From Byssothecium circinans (Eukaryota > Ascomycota > Dothideomycetes > Pleosporales > Massarinaceae): DNA of 44,381 nucleotides. Every line of letters begins with the position of its first letter. Position 1 is the first letter of the stretch. Below the pieces are notes generated by a model, which did no database searches, had not been told where the DNA came from, and saw nothing but the letters and a program-made list of their open reading frames with translations. Location: assembly GCA_010015675.1 (NCBI GenBank), contig ML976987.1, positions 1,076,557-1,120,937 on the forward strand, read 5' to 3'. The position numbers were made by a program, and so were the translations under genes. Of the stretch, positions 21,815 to 32,408 are shown in pieces.

Positions 21815-22800
21815 TCATCTCCTATCCAGTCCCCCAAGCACCTTACTCGCAGCCTCACTCACCTTTAGCACATCCCTAAATGTAAGACTAATTCTCGTGC
21901 CCCTCTCATTCTTGCCGTCCTTCGCCTCAAACACCCCCGAATCACCCAACAAACTCCAATTTGCGACCGTGTCAGCATTGAGCTGCTCGTCGACCGTAAT
22001 GGGTGTGATACCATGCAGTAAGTCCTCGTAAGCCCGGCCGGTGGTGATTAGCAGCGAGCGACGTTCTTGGAGGATACGCGCAGGGAGGTTGTTCTGTGCC
22101 GTCGTCAATTTGCCTGCTCTTGCTCCACCGCTAGCTTCCACGCCTACTACACTTGTACATTCAACCTTTCCCTCCTCCTCCTCCTTCTCCTCCTCCTTCT
22201 CCCCACCAACCTTCGCCATAACATCCAAGCAAACAGCACCTCCCAAACTCACAGTCGCAACAACCCCCGCATAAGCGGCGCCATCTTCATGCGGCATGAT
22301 GCCCTCGCCCGCTCGATACTCATTAACAAGCACATGATTCGGCTGCTGATGCGGCGTATGCTCAAATAACCCCAGAGATTTGAAGCGGTCGATGATTGGA
22401 TGCGTCAGCCATTGAGGTAGGGGAGAGGCGATGAGTGTGTTGGTTTTCGTGAGGGTGGAGGGATACGCTTGGAGGCGCCGATGGGTGAGAGGTATCCAGC
22501 GTTGGGCGGGAATCTAGGGGGGGGGTTGTTAGCGGGAGGAGAACTGTGAGAGGGATCTTGGGGGTGGATTGTGGGATGGGTTGCGGTTGCGGGAAAAACT
22601 TGGCAAACAAGAAAGAGGGAAAAAAGAACCAGCACACATACCTTCCCCAGAATCCGCTCCTCCTCCTCTACAGTAATGAAATTTGGAATGTAATAGAAAT
22701 CCGGCGGCAACGCACCGATTCGAAATCGCGCTAACACGAACCCCTCATCATGATCACGGCTTTTTATACCGTCTAACTCGGACATGTGAGCAAAGTGCAT
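21815..22800 (-). CDS. ALKBH6-like 2-oxoglutarate/Fe(II) dioxygenase
   Basis: Exons 22642..22800 and 21815..22513 encode 285 aa; the 128-nt intron is GTATGT...CTAG, phase 0. A second in-frame ATG at 22785 would give 280 aa and fits equally well. ALKBH6 signatures: ALPPDFYYIPNFITVEEEE near the N-terminus, then NHVLVNEYRAGEGIMPHEDG. The iron ligands are His128 and Asp130 (HED) and His220 (LLHGI); 2-oxoglutarate is bound by Arg260 in RISLTFR. These enzymes hydroxylate alkylated nucleic acid or other targets; the ALKBH6 substrate is not settled. Odd: an acidic/lysine insert at about 156-185 (GGEKEEEKEEEEGKVE, then Gly/Ala-rich) between the core strands, longer than in the animal protein as I know it. 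Confidence 0.88.
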
Positions 22801-23803
22801 ATAGGAAAAGTTCGTCTACCTTGGATGCGGGTATGATTGGTCTGTGCGGGTCGATGCATGTATGGATGTGGGAGGCGTTGAAAGTTAGAGGTGTTCTCGA
22901 AGTGGGCGTAGGTATTAGTCAGCACGTTTTCAACAGTGCGGACCATAGTTGCAAATATACCAACACTACACAGGAACAACCCTAAGGTATAATACCTAGT
23001 TAGCTTTCTATCTCTCCAGCTCGTCAAATATATTCCATTTTATGATGAGACTGGAGGAATCTAGCAAACACATGACTGACATTCATCAAGCACCCTGTGG
23101 TACCCATGTAGGCGCAAAGACTTGTGTCCTGGTGATGTTCCTTCCTTTCTTCGATTTTTTCCCGATTTGTCCGGCAGGATTGTGGCGATGTGGTCTCGTG
23201 GACCATTTGACTTTTGTGCTTCCGCGAATTGGCCGTTCGATCGAAGGTTTGGAATGTTCTGTGTCGTCTTGACGTCTTGTTTGATTGATTACGGCACTTA
23301 CTATCTTCTAACCTTCTAGATATCTATTTTTACTTAGCTGTGAATGAGGGATGAAACAGGACACATAATTTGTGCACAGTAGTATGGACGCTGCAAGTGG
23401 AGAATGAAGAGGTTGTTTTGCAAGGTTATCTTCGCAGGCCTCGACTCTGATGCTTAGCAACAAGGTGTTGATTACAAATGCATTGAGGAGTAGATCCTAA
23501 TCTAGCTTTTTCAATTGTTCTGGCATAGTTGGATAGCGGATCCTAAGTTTGTTGGCCGTGAGTCGGAATCGCTCGTGGACACATCAGACTGCCCGGTCCA
23601 AAAGGCACAAAAATGATTCGATTGATGATGTTTGTGGAAAGCGTAAGCACGCCAAAGTGGTGTTGTTTCTTTAATGTGACAAACATGCGCGTCATGCCGG
23701 TGAATCCCAGACCAACGCCGCGCTGGATGCAGAATCGACCCATATTATACAAATCTTGTACACCTCTCTATACCCTCAGCCTGCCTCTTCATCCTCTCCT
23801 CGA
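22801..23803. other. Intergenic, no gene supported
   Basis: 1.0 kb containing the ALKBH6-like promoter and the 3' flank of PAM18. Frames on both strands (for example 23613-24218 plus) are shadows or noise. Confidence 0.5.
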
Positions 23804-24221
23804 TCATTTCACCTCCTTCTCCAATAACTCCTTCGCCTCATTCACCTTGGTCGCAAGATACGGACTGCCGCCTCGATCGGGGTGGTTGTTCAACATCAGC
23901 CCGCGGTGCTTCTTCCGTAGGAGTTCTTTTGTAATTCCGCGTTCCCTATCCTCGTCAGTATCTCCTATCTTGCTGTTGGGGTTGAATAGGCGTACGGCAT
24001 CTCGAGGATCAGGGCTGCTTCTCTCCGCGTCATCTTGGGCTCGAAACCGCCTTTGTAGTAACCCCGTCCGAGCGCACCGGCTCCACCTCCTGACCGGCGT
24101 ATGGCTACGAGTGCTGCACGGCCCTGTGAATGTTAGATGGGTGTCGCACCTAGGGGAGGGAGAAGGGGCGTACGAAGAATGCGCCTGCACCGAGGCCGAG
24201 TGCCCAGACCCACACTGACAT
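23804..24221 (-). CDS. PAM18: PAM18/TIM14 mitochondrial import J-protein with frame break
   Basis: Exon 1 is 24174..24221 ([16 protein letters not shown]), intron 1 is 24124..24173 (50 nt, CTAAC branch, CACAG), and exon 2 begins at 24123. The protein then reads [13 protein letters not shown]...[22 protein letters not shown], the exact Pam18 layout: one membrane helix, then the J-domain. The J-domain ends with [20 protein letters not shown] (HPD motif) and EAKELLEK, but in a different frame. The shift must occur between 23998 and about 23965; the upstream frame hits TAG at 23965-23967. A 23-nt GT...AG segment (23973-23995) would restore the frame but is shorter than known fungal introns. Pam18 stimulates mtHsp70 in the import motor at TIM23. 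Either an assembly or allelic indel in a variable linker, or an ultra-short intron. Divergent from RLP24. Confidence 0.82.
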
Positions 24222-24487
24222 TTTGTCTCTTCTTCGGCGACTGTGAATCCGGTGTGTCCAAAGTTTCGAGAAGTTTGTCTCGAGGTTGTTGTCGCGATGA
24301 GTGATGGAGATGTTGACTTAGCCATCCGTATGGGAAAAGTTGAAGATTAGGGCTAGCCAATCGGAACACGCCTCGCATGTGGGGCGAACTCTTGGCGTCT
24401 TCGAAAAATAATATCTCGTGGGCTTGCTACATCGACCTCAACCTCAAACATCTTCCCGACTAACAGCGACGGCCGCACCCAGCCACC
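24222..24487. promoter_or_regulatory. 266-bp bidirectional promoter, PAM18 / RLP24
   Basis: The two housekeeping genes start 266 bp apart in opposite directions, so they share this region. No TATA box is obvious, as expected for housekeeping promoters. Confidence 0.5.
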
Positions 24488-25153
24488 ATGAGGATTGAGA
24501 CGTGCTACTTCTGTTCGGCGCCGGTGTATCCCAGCAAGGGCATCACCTTCGTGCGCAATGTACGTCCCCCATGCAACAACTTCAGGAAGAAAATACTAAT
24601 TGCGTAGGACGCCCGCGCCTTCCGCTTCTGCAAATCCAAATGCCACAAGAACTTCAAAATGAAGCGCAACCCGCGCAAACTCGCTTGGACAAAGTCCTTC
24701 CGCCGCGCCCACGGCAAGGAAATGACGGTTGATTCCACGCTCCAATTCGCCGCCCGCCGCAACGTGCCCGTGCGCTACAACCGAGACCTCATCCAGACGA
24801 CTCTCAAGGCCATGTCGCGCGTCTCGCAGATTCGCGCTAGGAGGGAACGTGCTTTCTACAAGGCGCGCATGAAGGGGAACAAGGAACGACAGAGGGCTGA
24901 CGACCGCAAATTGGTGGAGGAGAACCAACATCTGCTGCCGCCGAGTGAGAGGTGGCCGGTCGAGGCGCAGACGGAGGAGATGAATATGGAGGTCGATGTG
25001 GATAAGGTTAGGGAGAAGGTGGCGGCAAGGAGGAAGGAGATTGAGGAGGATGAACTGAGTGAGGAGGAGGTGCCGAAGATTAAGATTAAGAGCAAGAGGA
25101 AGTTGAAGATGAAGGTTGGCGGTGGTGTGGAGGCGATGGATGTCGATGATTGA
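24488..25153 (+). CDS. RLP24: Ribosome biogenesis protein RLP24
   Basis: Exons 24488..24559 and 24608..25153 encode 205 aa; the 48-nt intron (GTACGT, TACTAAT branch, CGTAG) falls after residue 24 in phase 0. The L24e-type zinc ribbon uses Cys6, Cys9, Cys32 and Cys36 (CYFC ... CKSKC), followed by the basic helix [20 protein letters not shown] that contacts rRNA. Residues about 75-125 carry the RLP24 extension ([20 protein letters not shown]) that distinguishes it from ribosomal L24, and the tail alternates acidic and lysine-rich stretches, ending EAMDVDD. RLP24 occupies the L24 site on pre-60S particles and recruits the AAA ATPase Drg1 for its own release. Essential in yeast. Confidence 0.95.
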
Positions 25154-25666
25154 GCGGCGGACGAGAGTTGAGAACAAGATGACACGATCATTCCATGACG
25201 ATTGCGATCGGCTCATCGAAATACCACTGCATTCACAGAAAGGCGTCAGGCGTTGGGGTTGAAAAGGAAAAATCCCATGAGGGATACCAATTCGAAATGC
25301 ATTACAACGAACACATTTCCACGTATTGAATTTCTTCTTTGTCACCTCATCATAATCTCGAGAATCATCATACTGATCTGACACAGATCTGCTAACAGCG
25401 CTAGGAGGTTGGACTTGGGGTACAAGTGTTAAGTAAACACCTCGGAAGCAACGAATCCATCAACCGCAATTGCCTCTAATGATAGCACTGACGAGACGCA
25501 TGGTTATTTTATCACAAATATGAACCACCACGGTAGATCTAAAGCTTGATGACCCATCCAACAGCTGATCGAACAGAAACTCGGAGACCCCTTTTCCACT
25601 ATCGTCCATCTTCGATTCTCCATAACCAACCGCTTCCTAGCCAGCATTCAACACAACACCATATAC
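25154..25666. other. Convergent intergenic region
   Basis: 513 bp between RLP24 and the small Cys-rich gene, tail to tail. No gene supported. Confidence 0.5.
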
Positions 25667-25999
25667 CTAGCAGTACTTCTGCTTGGTTGCCCAATTACAC
25701 ATGACTGTTCCGACACAGCTGCAGCATTGGCAGACCTATGTGGACATGTCAGCGGTCTTCCCGCGAAATGTACGATCCACTAGCCGGCGACGTACCTTCT
25801 TCTTCCTATCCGCGTCGCTGGTGCCGTCAACGCACGCCAGTGTCCCCGCGCCGTTGAATCGATTCTGGTTATAGCAAGCGTTCGCGTTGATAACGGAAGC
25901 GCACGCGTCAGTTCGTGCAAGTTCTCGCGTGCATTCGGGGTACGACTGGCCAAGGGCAACAGAGAACCAGAGGGCGAGGATTTGGATCGAGAGCTTCAT
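25667..25999 (-). CDS. 90-aa secreted protein with ten cysteines
   Basis: Exons 25796..25999 and 25667..25735 encode 90 aa. The 60-nt intron is AAG|GTACGT ... CACATAG, phase 0. Without splicing the frame loses most cysteines, which argues for this model. Signal peptide residues 1-18 (MKLSIQILALWFSVALGQ). The mature chain has Cys at positions in PEC, DAC, NAC, LAC, then a dense VCQCCSCVG cluster, VMC and a C-terminal KQKYC: ten in all, enough for five disulfides. Small size, signal peptide and cysteine density fit a secreted effector- or antimicrobial-like protein; this is inference and no family was recognised. It is divergent from the secreted DUF1996 gene (620 bp apart). Confidence 0.75.
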
Positions 26000-26619
26000 G
26001 GTGGTGGACGAGACGAAAACGGCTTTGATTCAAAGAGCGGTACTGGACGTGGATGCGAGATGGAAGTGGAATGTCTCAAGCTATCCAAACACCCAACGCG
26101 CAGGCCTTAAGTGGACACTTTAAAACTACCCTCACGACGTCAGTCCAACACCTACCGAACAGCGTAGCAACCCTCGGCAGCAAGTCTCCAGAATCGGTTC
26201 TATGTGCCCGCTCACTCTTCCCCATACCAATCGCGTGGTATATACGATTGCTGCGGGGTCGGTAGATGGAATGTCTTGGACTGATCCACTACCATTCACT
26301 TCGACGTCCCTGTCCTTGATATAAGCTTGAATGTGGAAGGCGCTTGGACCACCGGATATAGTGAACTTCATCAATATCAGCATGTTTACGTAGGTTTGAT
26401 AAGGTGGGTCATTAAGGCTAATCTAGCGAACTTGGAGATGCGGGCGGCAGTTCGCATCCTACTACGGCAATCTTGGTTTTTGCAGGAGGGATGGCGTATG
26501 ATGAGGGCGCATGAATAGGACAGGACCGACATAAGTTGGGGAATTGTCTCGGCTGTTTAGTTGGAGAAGTAACTTGACTGACGTCTCCAAGCTAACCTTT
26601 TCTTTCCAAAGTCGCGAAG
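26000..26619. promoter_or_regulatory. Divergent promoter region of two secreted-protein genes
   Basis: 620 bp between the small Cys-rich gene (minus) and the DUF1996 gene (plus). No gene supported inside; both promoters must lie here. Confidence 0.45.
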
Positions 26620-27863
26620 ATGAAGGGAACTACTTTTGCTGCCGTCTTTGGCGTGCTTGCACCGCTTTTTGCGCCTTCAAGTGCGTTGCTGCGATTTGGA
26701 TGTGCGCGGTTGACGGTTCAGCGACTTGACCCGCTCGTCAACAATGGGCAGAGGCCAAGCCCGCATTTGCATCAGATTATTGGTGGTGTAAGCACTGTTC
26801 GAAGTTGGAATAAGTTGTTTCTAAAAAATGGCAGAACTCCTTCAATATATCCATGGATGTCGCCTCGCACGATCTGGTCAAGGAGTCGACTTGCACGAGT
26901 TGCCAGTTCACTGAGGACTTCTCCAAGTACGTTTTCTGAGGCCAATAGTTGAAATTATCGCACTGACTGGAGTTTTCGATAGCTACTGGACCGCAGTTCT
27001 CTTCTTCAAAGCCAAGAATGGAACCTACAAGCGTGTCCCACAGCGAGCCCAAGGCGGCATGGAAGGCACACAAGGCGGCATGGTCCGTCTCTACCCCTCC
27101 CTCCCTCACAATGCCCGTCCTAACATTCCCCAGGTAGTCTACTACATGTCCGACGCTCTCTTCGACACGGCGCAAAAGTCCAAAGTCACCGCCTTCAAGC
27201 CGGGCTTCCGCATGCTCGTCGGCAACGTCAACTACGCCACCCGCGAACAAGCCCGCGACTTCCGCCAACTAACCTACATCTGCATGCAAAACGAAGGCAC
27301 ACGAGCTCCCGAAACCCTCGAATTCCCCACCAAACCCTGTCCCTCTGGCATCATGATCAACCACCGCTTCCCCACGTGCTGGGACGGCGTGAACCTCGAC
27401 TCCCCCAACCACCAAGACCACGTCGCCTACCCGCAATCCGGCACTTTCGAATCCGGCGGCCCGTGTCCTAGCACGCACCCCGTGCGACTACCGCAGCTGC
27501 TGCTCGAGACGGTGTGGGACACCAAGGCCTTCAACAACAAGGCGGACTGGCCCGCCGACGGTAGCCAGCCGTTTGTGTGGTCCAGTGGGGATAAGACTGG
27601 GTATGCGACGCATGCGGATTATTTGTTTGGGTGGAAGGACGATTCGCTGCAGAAGCATCTCGATGGACATACGTATGTTTCGGCGCCGACGCTGAAGACG
27701 CAGGCGATTGCGCAGCAGAATAAGTGTACGGTTAAGGATATGGTAGGGGAGGATATCGATAGCTGTAAGTTTCCCCTGAGTCGTATATATAGACACACTG
27801 CTCGCATCGTGACTAACTTGCGTGGTAGGGCTTACGAAACTTCCGGGAGATATCGTTGTTTGA
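26620..27863 (+). CDS. Secreted DUF1996 protein
   Basis: Four exons, 26620..26787, 26835..26926, 26983..27764 and 27829..27863, encode 358 aa; introns of 47, 56 and 64 nt all have GT/AG ends, the last two with CTGAC/CTAAC branches. Signal peptide about residues 1-22. DUF1996 blocks in order: RLDPLVNNGQRPSPHLHQII followed by GGNSFN, STCTSCQFTEDFSNYWTAVL, FKPGFRMLVGN, MINHRFPTCWDGVNLDSPNH, GPCPSTHPVRLPQLL. The spliced C-terminus is SWLTKLPGDIVV. This is a lectin/glycoside-hydrolase-like extracellular family found widely in fungi, often secreted on plant biomass; enzymatic role unproven. A tandem GGMEGTQGGM duplication lies just after RVPQRAQ. Confidence 0.9.
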
Positions 27864-28514
27864 GGGGTTTCGGCTTATGGGGGTTATGAGGTCGTGTGTT
27901 GTTTGTCTGGGAATTTTGCTTGGGGTATTTTTTTTTTTTAGTTGGTAAGGGGCTTGGATAGTTTTAGTCTTTGCTAGAAATATGGTGATTTTCTTAATCG
28001 ATGTTTTGCGGTATCTCGCTCGGTGCTCTGATGTCTGGTCCAATTGAGTTTCTCTGCGGCTTTTCATCCCATTCCGACTTGAAAACCCCTCGGGATTATG
28101 GTTATCCCCCAGCAGATAACAGCAGAAACTCACAGTATCGAACTTTTTAGGCATTCCCCTGAACCCCTCTTTCCCACAGGGCTATAAATAGTGTTGAGAG
28201 TGTTGATGCATTAGAAGAGATCTATTCTCAACATTTAATTAACGGTGGAGGAAAAATGAGCTGGAGAAGCAGATTCACGTGATCGTATTGCTCTTCGCCT
28301 GAAGGATAAAGAGAGCCTAGAGCTCATACTATGTATGCATCTCATGCTCGGAGGAGCTCGAGAGCATATGACGTACGCAACATTAACGAAGCGTTGGGCG
28401 ACTTGGAAGACTGCTGTATTCTATTATTATCCAGCAATCCAGCACACACAGTATCCAAAGCCATGACTACTACCACAGATCATACCTTCACCATCCCCCC
28501 AAACCTAAACTTCC
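27864..28514. other. Convergent intergenic region
   Basis: 651 bp between the DUF1996 and P450 genes, tail to tail. A poly-T run near 27929-27940 may belong to 3' processing signals. No gene. Confidence 0.5.
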
Positions 28515-30612
28515 TTACCACCTCACCCCCTCCAAAACCTCAGCATCACTCTCCTCCCAAGGAAACTGCTCCTCACACTTCCTAATCAACTCCTCATGCG
28601 CCGTACTCCTCGGCGTAACACTCACTTTATACGGCATCGGTTGACTAATCGTACCCGTCGTGAATCGAATCTCCGGCTCTAGCACCCTCCCGTCAACAAT
28701 CGGTTTCTTGATATCGAACACAGCGAGAGCTTGCGCGATAGTGACGAAGAGCGCGTTATCAGCGACCAAGCGACCGGGACAGATTCGCCGGCCAAATCCG
28801 AAGGTGTACGTGCGGGGGTCGGGTGCTGGAGGCGTTGTGAGGTAGCGCGAGGGATCGAAGGTTTCGGGGGATGGGTAGATGGCGGGGTCGCGGGTGAAGA
28901 GCCTGGGAGAGGGGAGGAGGCGTTAGTGTGCTGGGCTTGTGAGGAAAGGGGGAATAAGGAAGAGAAGGCTGACAGACCATAGGTTTGGGATTAATTGGGA
29001 CCCTTTGGGGATTCGGTAGCCGCGGTATATGTCCTCGGCGGTGCTTTGGTGGGGTAGACCCGTTGGGGCGACTGGATGCCAGCGGAGTGTCTCTTTGACT
29101 GGGGAAGTGAGGGGTTTTGTGTTAGTTTCATGGAGATCTCACGATGTAGTGGTTCTAGCAGAGGGGAGGAGGGGGACTCTTCGTATTGAGAAGATAGAGA
29201 GAGAAACGTACCAATCGCCTCAATATACGGCAACCTCTCTCTATCCTCACAACCCGGCAAGCTTCCCTTCTCAATCACGTTGTCAATCTCTTCCTGTGCA
29301 CGTTTCTGCACATCGGGGAAACACATCATAGCGAGAAAGAAAGTCATAAGCGAAGATACCGTCGTGTCCGAGCCGCCGAGGTACATCGATAGCGCGGAGA
29401 ATTTATGGTTCGCCTCTGATTCGATATCGGTGCCGAAGGAGGATATGGCTTGGGACATGTAGGATGGCTTTGCGCGTTTGCTGGCGAGTTGCGAGAGCAC
29501 AAAGGCATATGGTTGCTCGATGGCGCGGTGGGCGTTTCGGCGGTAGTTGTGGGCTGTGCGCTGGAAAGGGAGGAAGGAAGGGAGGTGGCGGACTGGTGAG
29601 AGGGTGCGTTAGTATAATGCGTTGCAGGGGAGGTTTGGGAGCGGAGGAAAGACTGGGTAGCAGGGAGAGTAGTAGGGATTGGGTGTGCAATATGGAGGAA
29701 GGGGAGGTTTACGGAAGGGAAAGACGTTGAAGAGTAATCGTTCTGGCTTTAGGGAATCGTTCAGTTCGGCCATGCATTGGTTTGCGAGATCGGTGAGGGG
29801 GTCCTTGCCACGGCTCGTGGTGTAGCCGTATACGATTTTTAGCACTACACTGGCAGCTTCCCTGATACTTTGTGAGCAAATTTCTCATCAATTAACATTC
29901 TTCGCCCAATATCTCAGCTTCCCATCCCGTTGATGGAATCGTGAAACTTGACTCACTTCCTAATATGCTCAAACAGCCCTTCCGGCTTCTCCAGCACATT
30001 GATCAAAAAGTGCGCCGCTTCGGCTTCTTGCGCGCGGTTGAACGTAAGCAAAGATGTTTTGCTGCCCACTACCTTTGCAAGGTTCTTGCGTTGAATTTTC
30101 AGTGTTTCGCCGTAGGGGAGAAGTCCCGTGCTTTCATTCCAGCCACACATGTCGTGCGCGAACACGCTGTGTGGGCGTGAAGAGTGGAGGGAGGCGCGGT
30201 CGCGCAGGAGTTGGAAAGCCATGGATAGATCATTGATGATGATGATGGTGTTTCCGAAGATGGTGAGGGAAGATAACGGGCCTGTTGAGGTTTTTAGTGG
30301 GTTAGTGATGGTGGTGGATGGAACGAGGTCTGGCTTGCACGAGGACAAACGTGGAATAGGTTGTTGAAGGCCTGCGAAAGAGGTCTGCGGGAATGAGTTC
30401 AACATACCGTAGAGATCTTTGAACTTGGCGTAGTGTTTGCATTCAAGCGTATCAGATGGAGGCAGGTCATTGATGTTACCCACGATCGGAAGGCCCTTCG
30501 GACCTGGAGGAAGTGGGAGAGGTGTTTTGAGAGAAGCTAGCGCCCGCTTCAAAGCATAAACGATCGTAGTGAACGCCAGAAGAGCCAGCCCGATAGTGTG
30601 GATAGGTGCCAT
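28515..30612 (-). CDS. Cytochrome P450 monooxygenase
   Basis: Six exons on the minus strand: 30408..30612, 29957..30281, 29713..29861, 29212..29592, 28978..29098 and 28515..28902; 522 aa. All five introns (75-126 nt) have GT-AG ends and all phases agree. The start at 30612 gives a membrane anchor (HTIGLALLAFTTIVYALKRA) then the hinge PLPPGPKGLPIVGN. Catalytic features: I-helix GGSDTTVS, K-helix ETLR (356-359), PERF-like FDPSRY and the heme loop FGFGRRICPGR with Cys435. Spacing and length are those of an ER-bound class II P450, and the style resembles O-methylsterigmatocystin-oxidoreductase-like (CYP64-type) fungal enzymes. Substrate unknown; no backbone synthase is in the window, so it may act in detoxification or in a pathway located elsewhere. 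The ATG 75 nt upstream (30687) is not needed. Confidence 0.92.
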
Positions 30613-31607
30613 ATTAGCGACTGCGTAACAGGAAGCAAGTGACTGATTCACAACGCAGGAACAAACGGCTATTTTCGTGGCGCACAAATCTAGAGGACGA
30701 AGGATTGGGATGTGAAACTCTTGCTTTTATATCCATACCAAGATATCTAACCTAGACATAGTGACGTTGAGACTATGCCTGCCGATGCAACTGCATGCAG
30801 TCGTCTAATCAATACATACATGTGATCAGTGAAGCGCCTTTACGGCTGCACAGAATTTGTGCAGACATTGATTGTGCCATTGTGTTGGGAGCGGGGTGCG
30901 TTTCTCTCGATATCGTATGGCTGCTTAGCCTTGCAGCGTAGTGCATGCAGCCTGCATGCGCATTCACGACACGCGTGGCGATATTCACATAGTGTAGTAC
31001 AGGCCAGTAGGTGTGGGGGTATTGCTTTCCAAGAACGGCCCATTGTTGTACCAAGTCATCAAAATGGTCGTCCCTAGGCGGCATCAGAAAAAGGACATTT
31101 TTTCTTCTTAAGGAATTTACAGGGCCAAATTTCATATACCTCCAGCGGGACAAGAAAGGTTCGGCGCTTCCGAACCACGTACGAACGCACTCCGAAGTGT
31201 TAGTATGTGGACTACACTATAAAAAGCAATACTAACAAGCCTAAAGTATAACCTACATACTAAGCGACTTAGCGCTCCTTCGAGCCATGGACATATTGGG
31301 ACAACGCCTGGAACCGGAAATTTCGCTTTTGCTCCCTATGGCCCCAAACCTTCTCACCAACGCGTGAGAAAGCCATTTCTATCGTTTTCGCACGGGAATT
31401 CACCATGATCCGCCATGCTTCTCGTACGGATTCTCGGAAATTTTGTTGGTACCCTGCTTCGAAGGGATACTTTCTCTTCGACTGCTATTAGCGCATTAAC
31501 TTCGAGATGAATACTTAAGGGTGAGCGCGGTCCGTAAATACAGTTTGACAGCTTCAGCCCCATTAAGTTCCACACCTCTCCATCATCGGTCTGATCCAGT
31601 TTTCACC
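30613..31607. other. Divergent promoter region (P450 / NTF2-like)
   Basis: 995 bp between head-to-head genes. A TATA-like TTTTATATCC lies about 110 bp upstream of the P450 start on the minus strand. No gene supported. Confidence 0.5.
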
Positions 31608-32408
31608 ATGCGCTTCTCTACTCTCATCGGTCAGTACTTTCTAATGCAAGCTGATGCGAATCAACTGCTAAAAACTCATAGGCGCTGCGAGCATCATCGC
31701 CGCTGCATCCGCAGCAACTCCCTACCGCCCCGGGGTACCAGCAGACCCCTTCCCTAGCTCGGCGGCCAACGCACGCGTCAAGGTGAACGCCGACACTGCA
31801 TGCGCAGACGGCGAAGACACGAGCAAACCACGCAACATACAACTCGCATCTTGGGTGGAGTGCAGCGTTCTCTGTGCGTTCTAAGTTCCCGCCTTTTCTC
31901 CCTCCTAAAACACAACAGCCGCTAACCCTTGATCCCAGCCCTATACCCCTACCCCCGCAGCTCCACGGACCCCAACAACACGGACTGGACCATCGGCTAC
32001 GAGAAAACCTTCCACCCCACTCTCCGCGCCTCCTTCAACGGCACGCGATTTAACTACGACGGCTTCCTCAACCTCTACAAGTCGTTCAGCGGCATCATTG
32101 GCGCAAACTACATCGAGTGGCAGCAATGGCGTGATTTCTACGTTGCATCGCCAGACTCTTGGGATGCAAAGAGTCGTGGAGGTGTTGTGACCACGCAGGG
32201 TTTCAATGGTGGTGTGCTGAGGAGTTCCAATAATGGGCAGAACGTTACCAATCATTCCCCCAATGCAGGGTTCTTTGTGGTCGAGGAGATAGAGGGGAGG
32301 CGGTGGATTACTGAGATCAGGGAGCAGAGTACGCTAGCGAGTGCGTATCAGTTGCCGAAGGACGGGCAGAAGTGGCCTTGTAGGGGGGCGTATGAGGTCT
32401 GTGGGTAG
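31608..32408 (+). CDS. Secreted NTF2/SnoaL-like protein
   Basis: Exons 31608..31629, 31682..31873 and 31939..32408 encode 227 aa; introns of 52 and 65 nt, the second with a GCTAAC branch. Exon 1 is only 22 nt. The spliced N-terminus MRFSTLIGAASIIAAASAAT is a signal peptide. The domain after residue 60 has the pattern of NTF2-like folds: an initial helix (LASWVECSVLSLYP), WTIGYEKTFHPTLRASFNG, NYDGFLNLYKSFSG, then strands with VVTTQGFNGG, FFVVEEIEGRRWITEIRE. Cysteines at TACADGED, VECS, WPCRG and VCG could form disulfides. Function unknown. The second donor (GTGCGT) is the least certain splice site; without that intron the protein stops 5 codons later at TAA 31881. Confidence 0.7.

Noticed and set aside
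24596..25384. 262-codon minus-strand frame opposite RLP24
   Set aside because: Antisense shadow of a well-identified RLP24 gene.
28515..30612. Secondary-metabolite gene cluster around the P450
   Set aside because: Neighbours are unrelated secreted or housekeeping genes; there is no PKS, NRPS or terpene cyclase.
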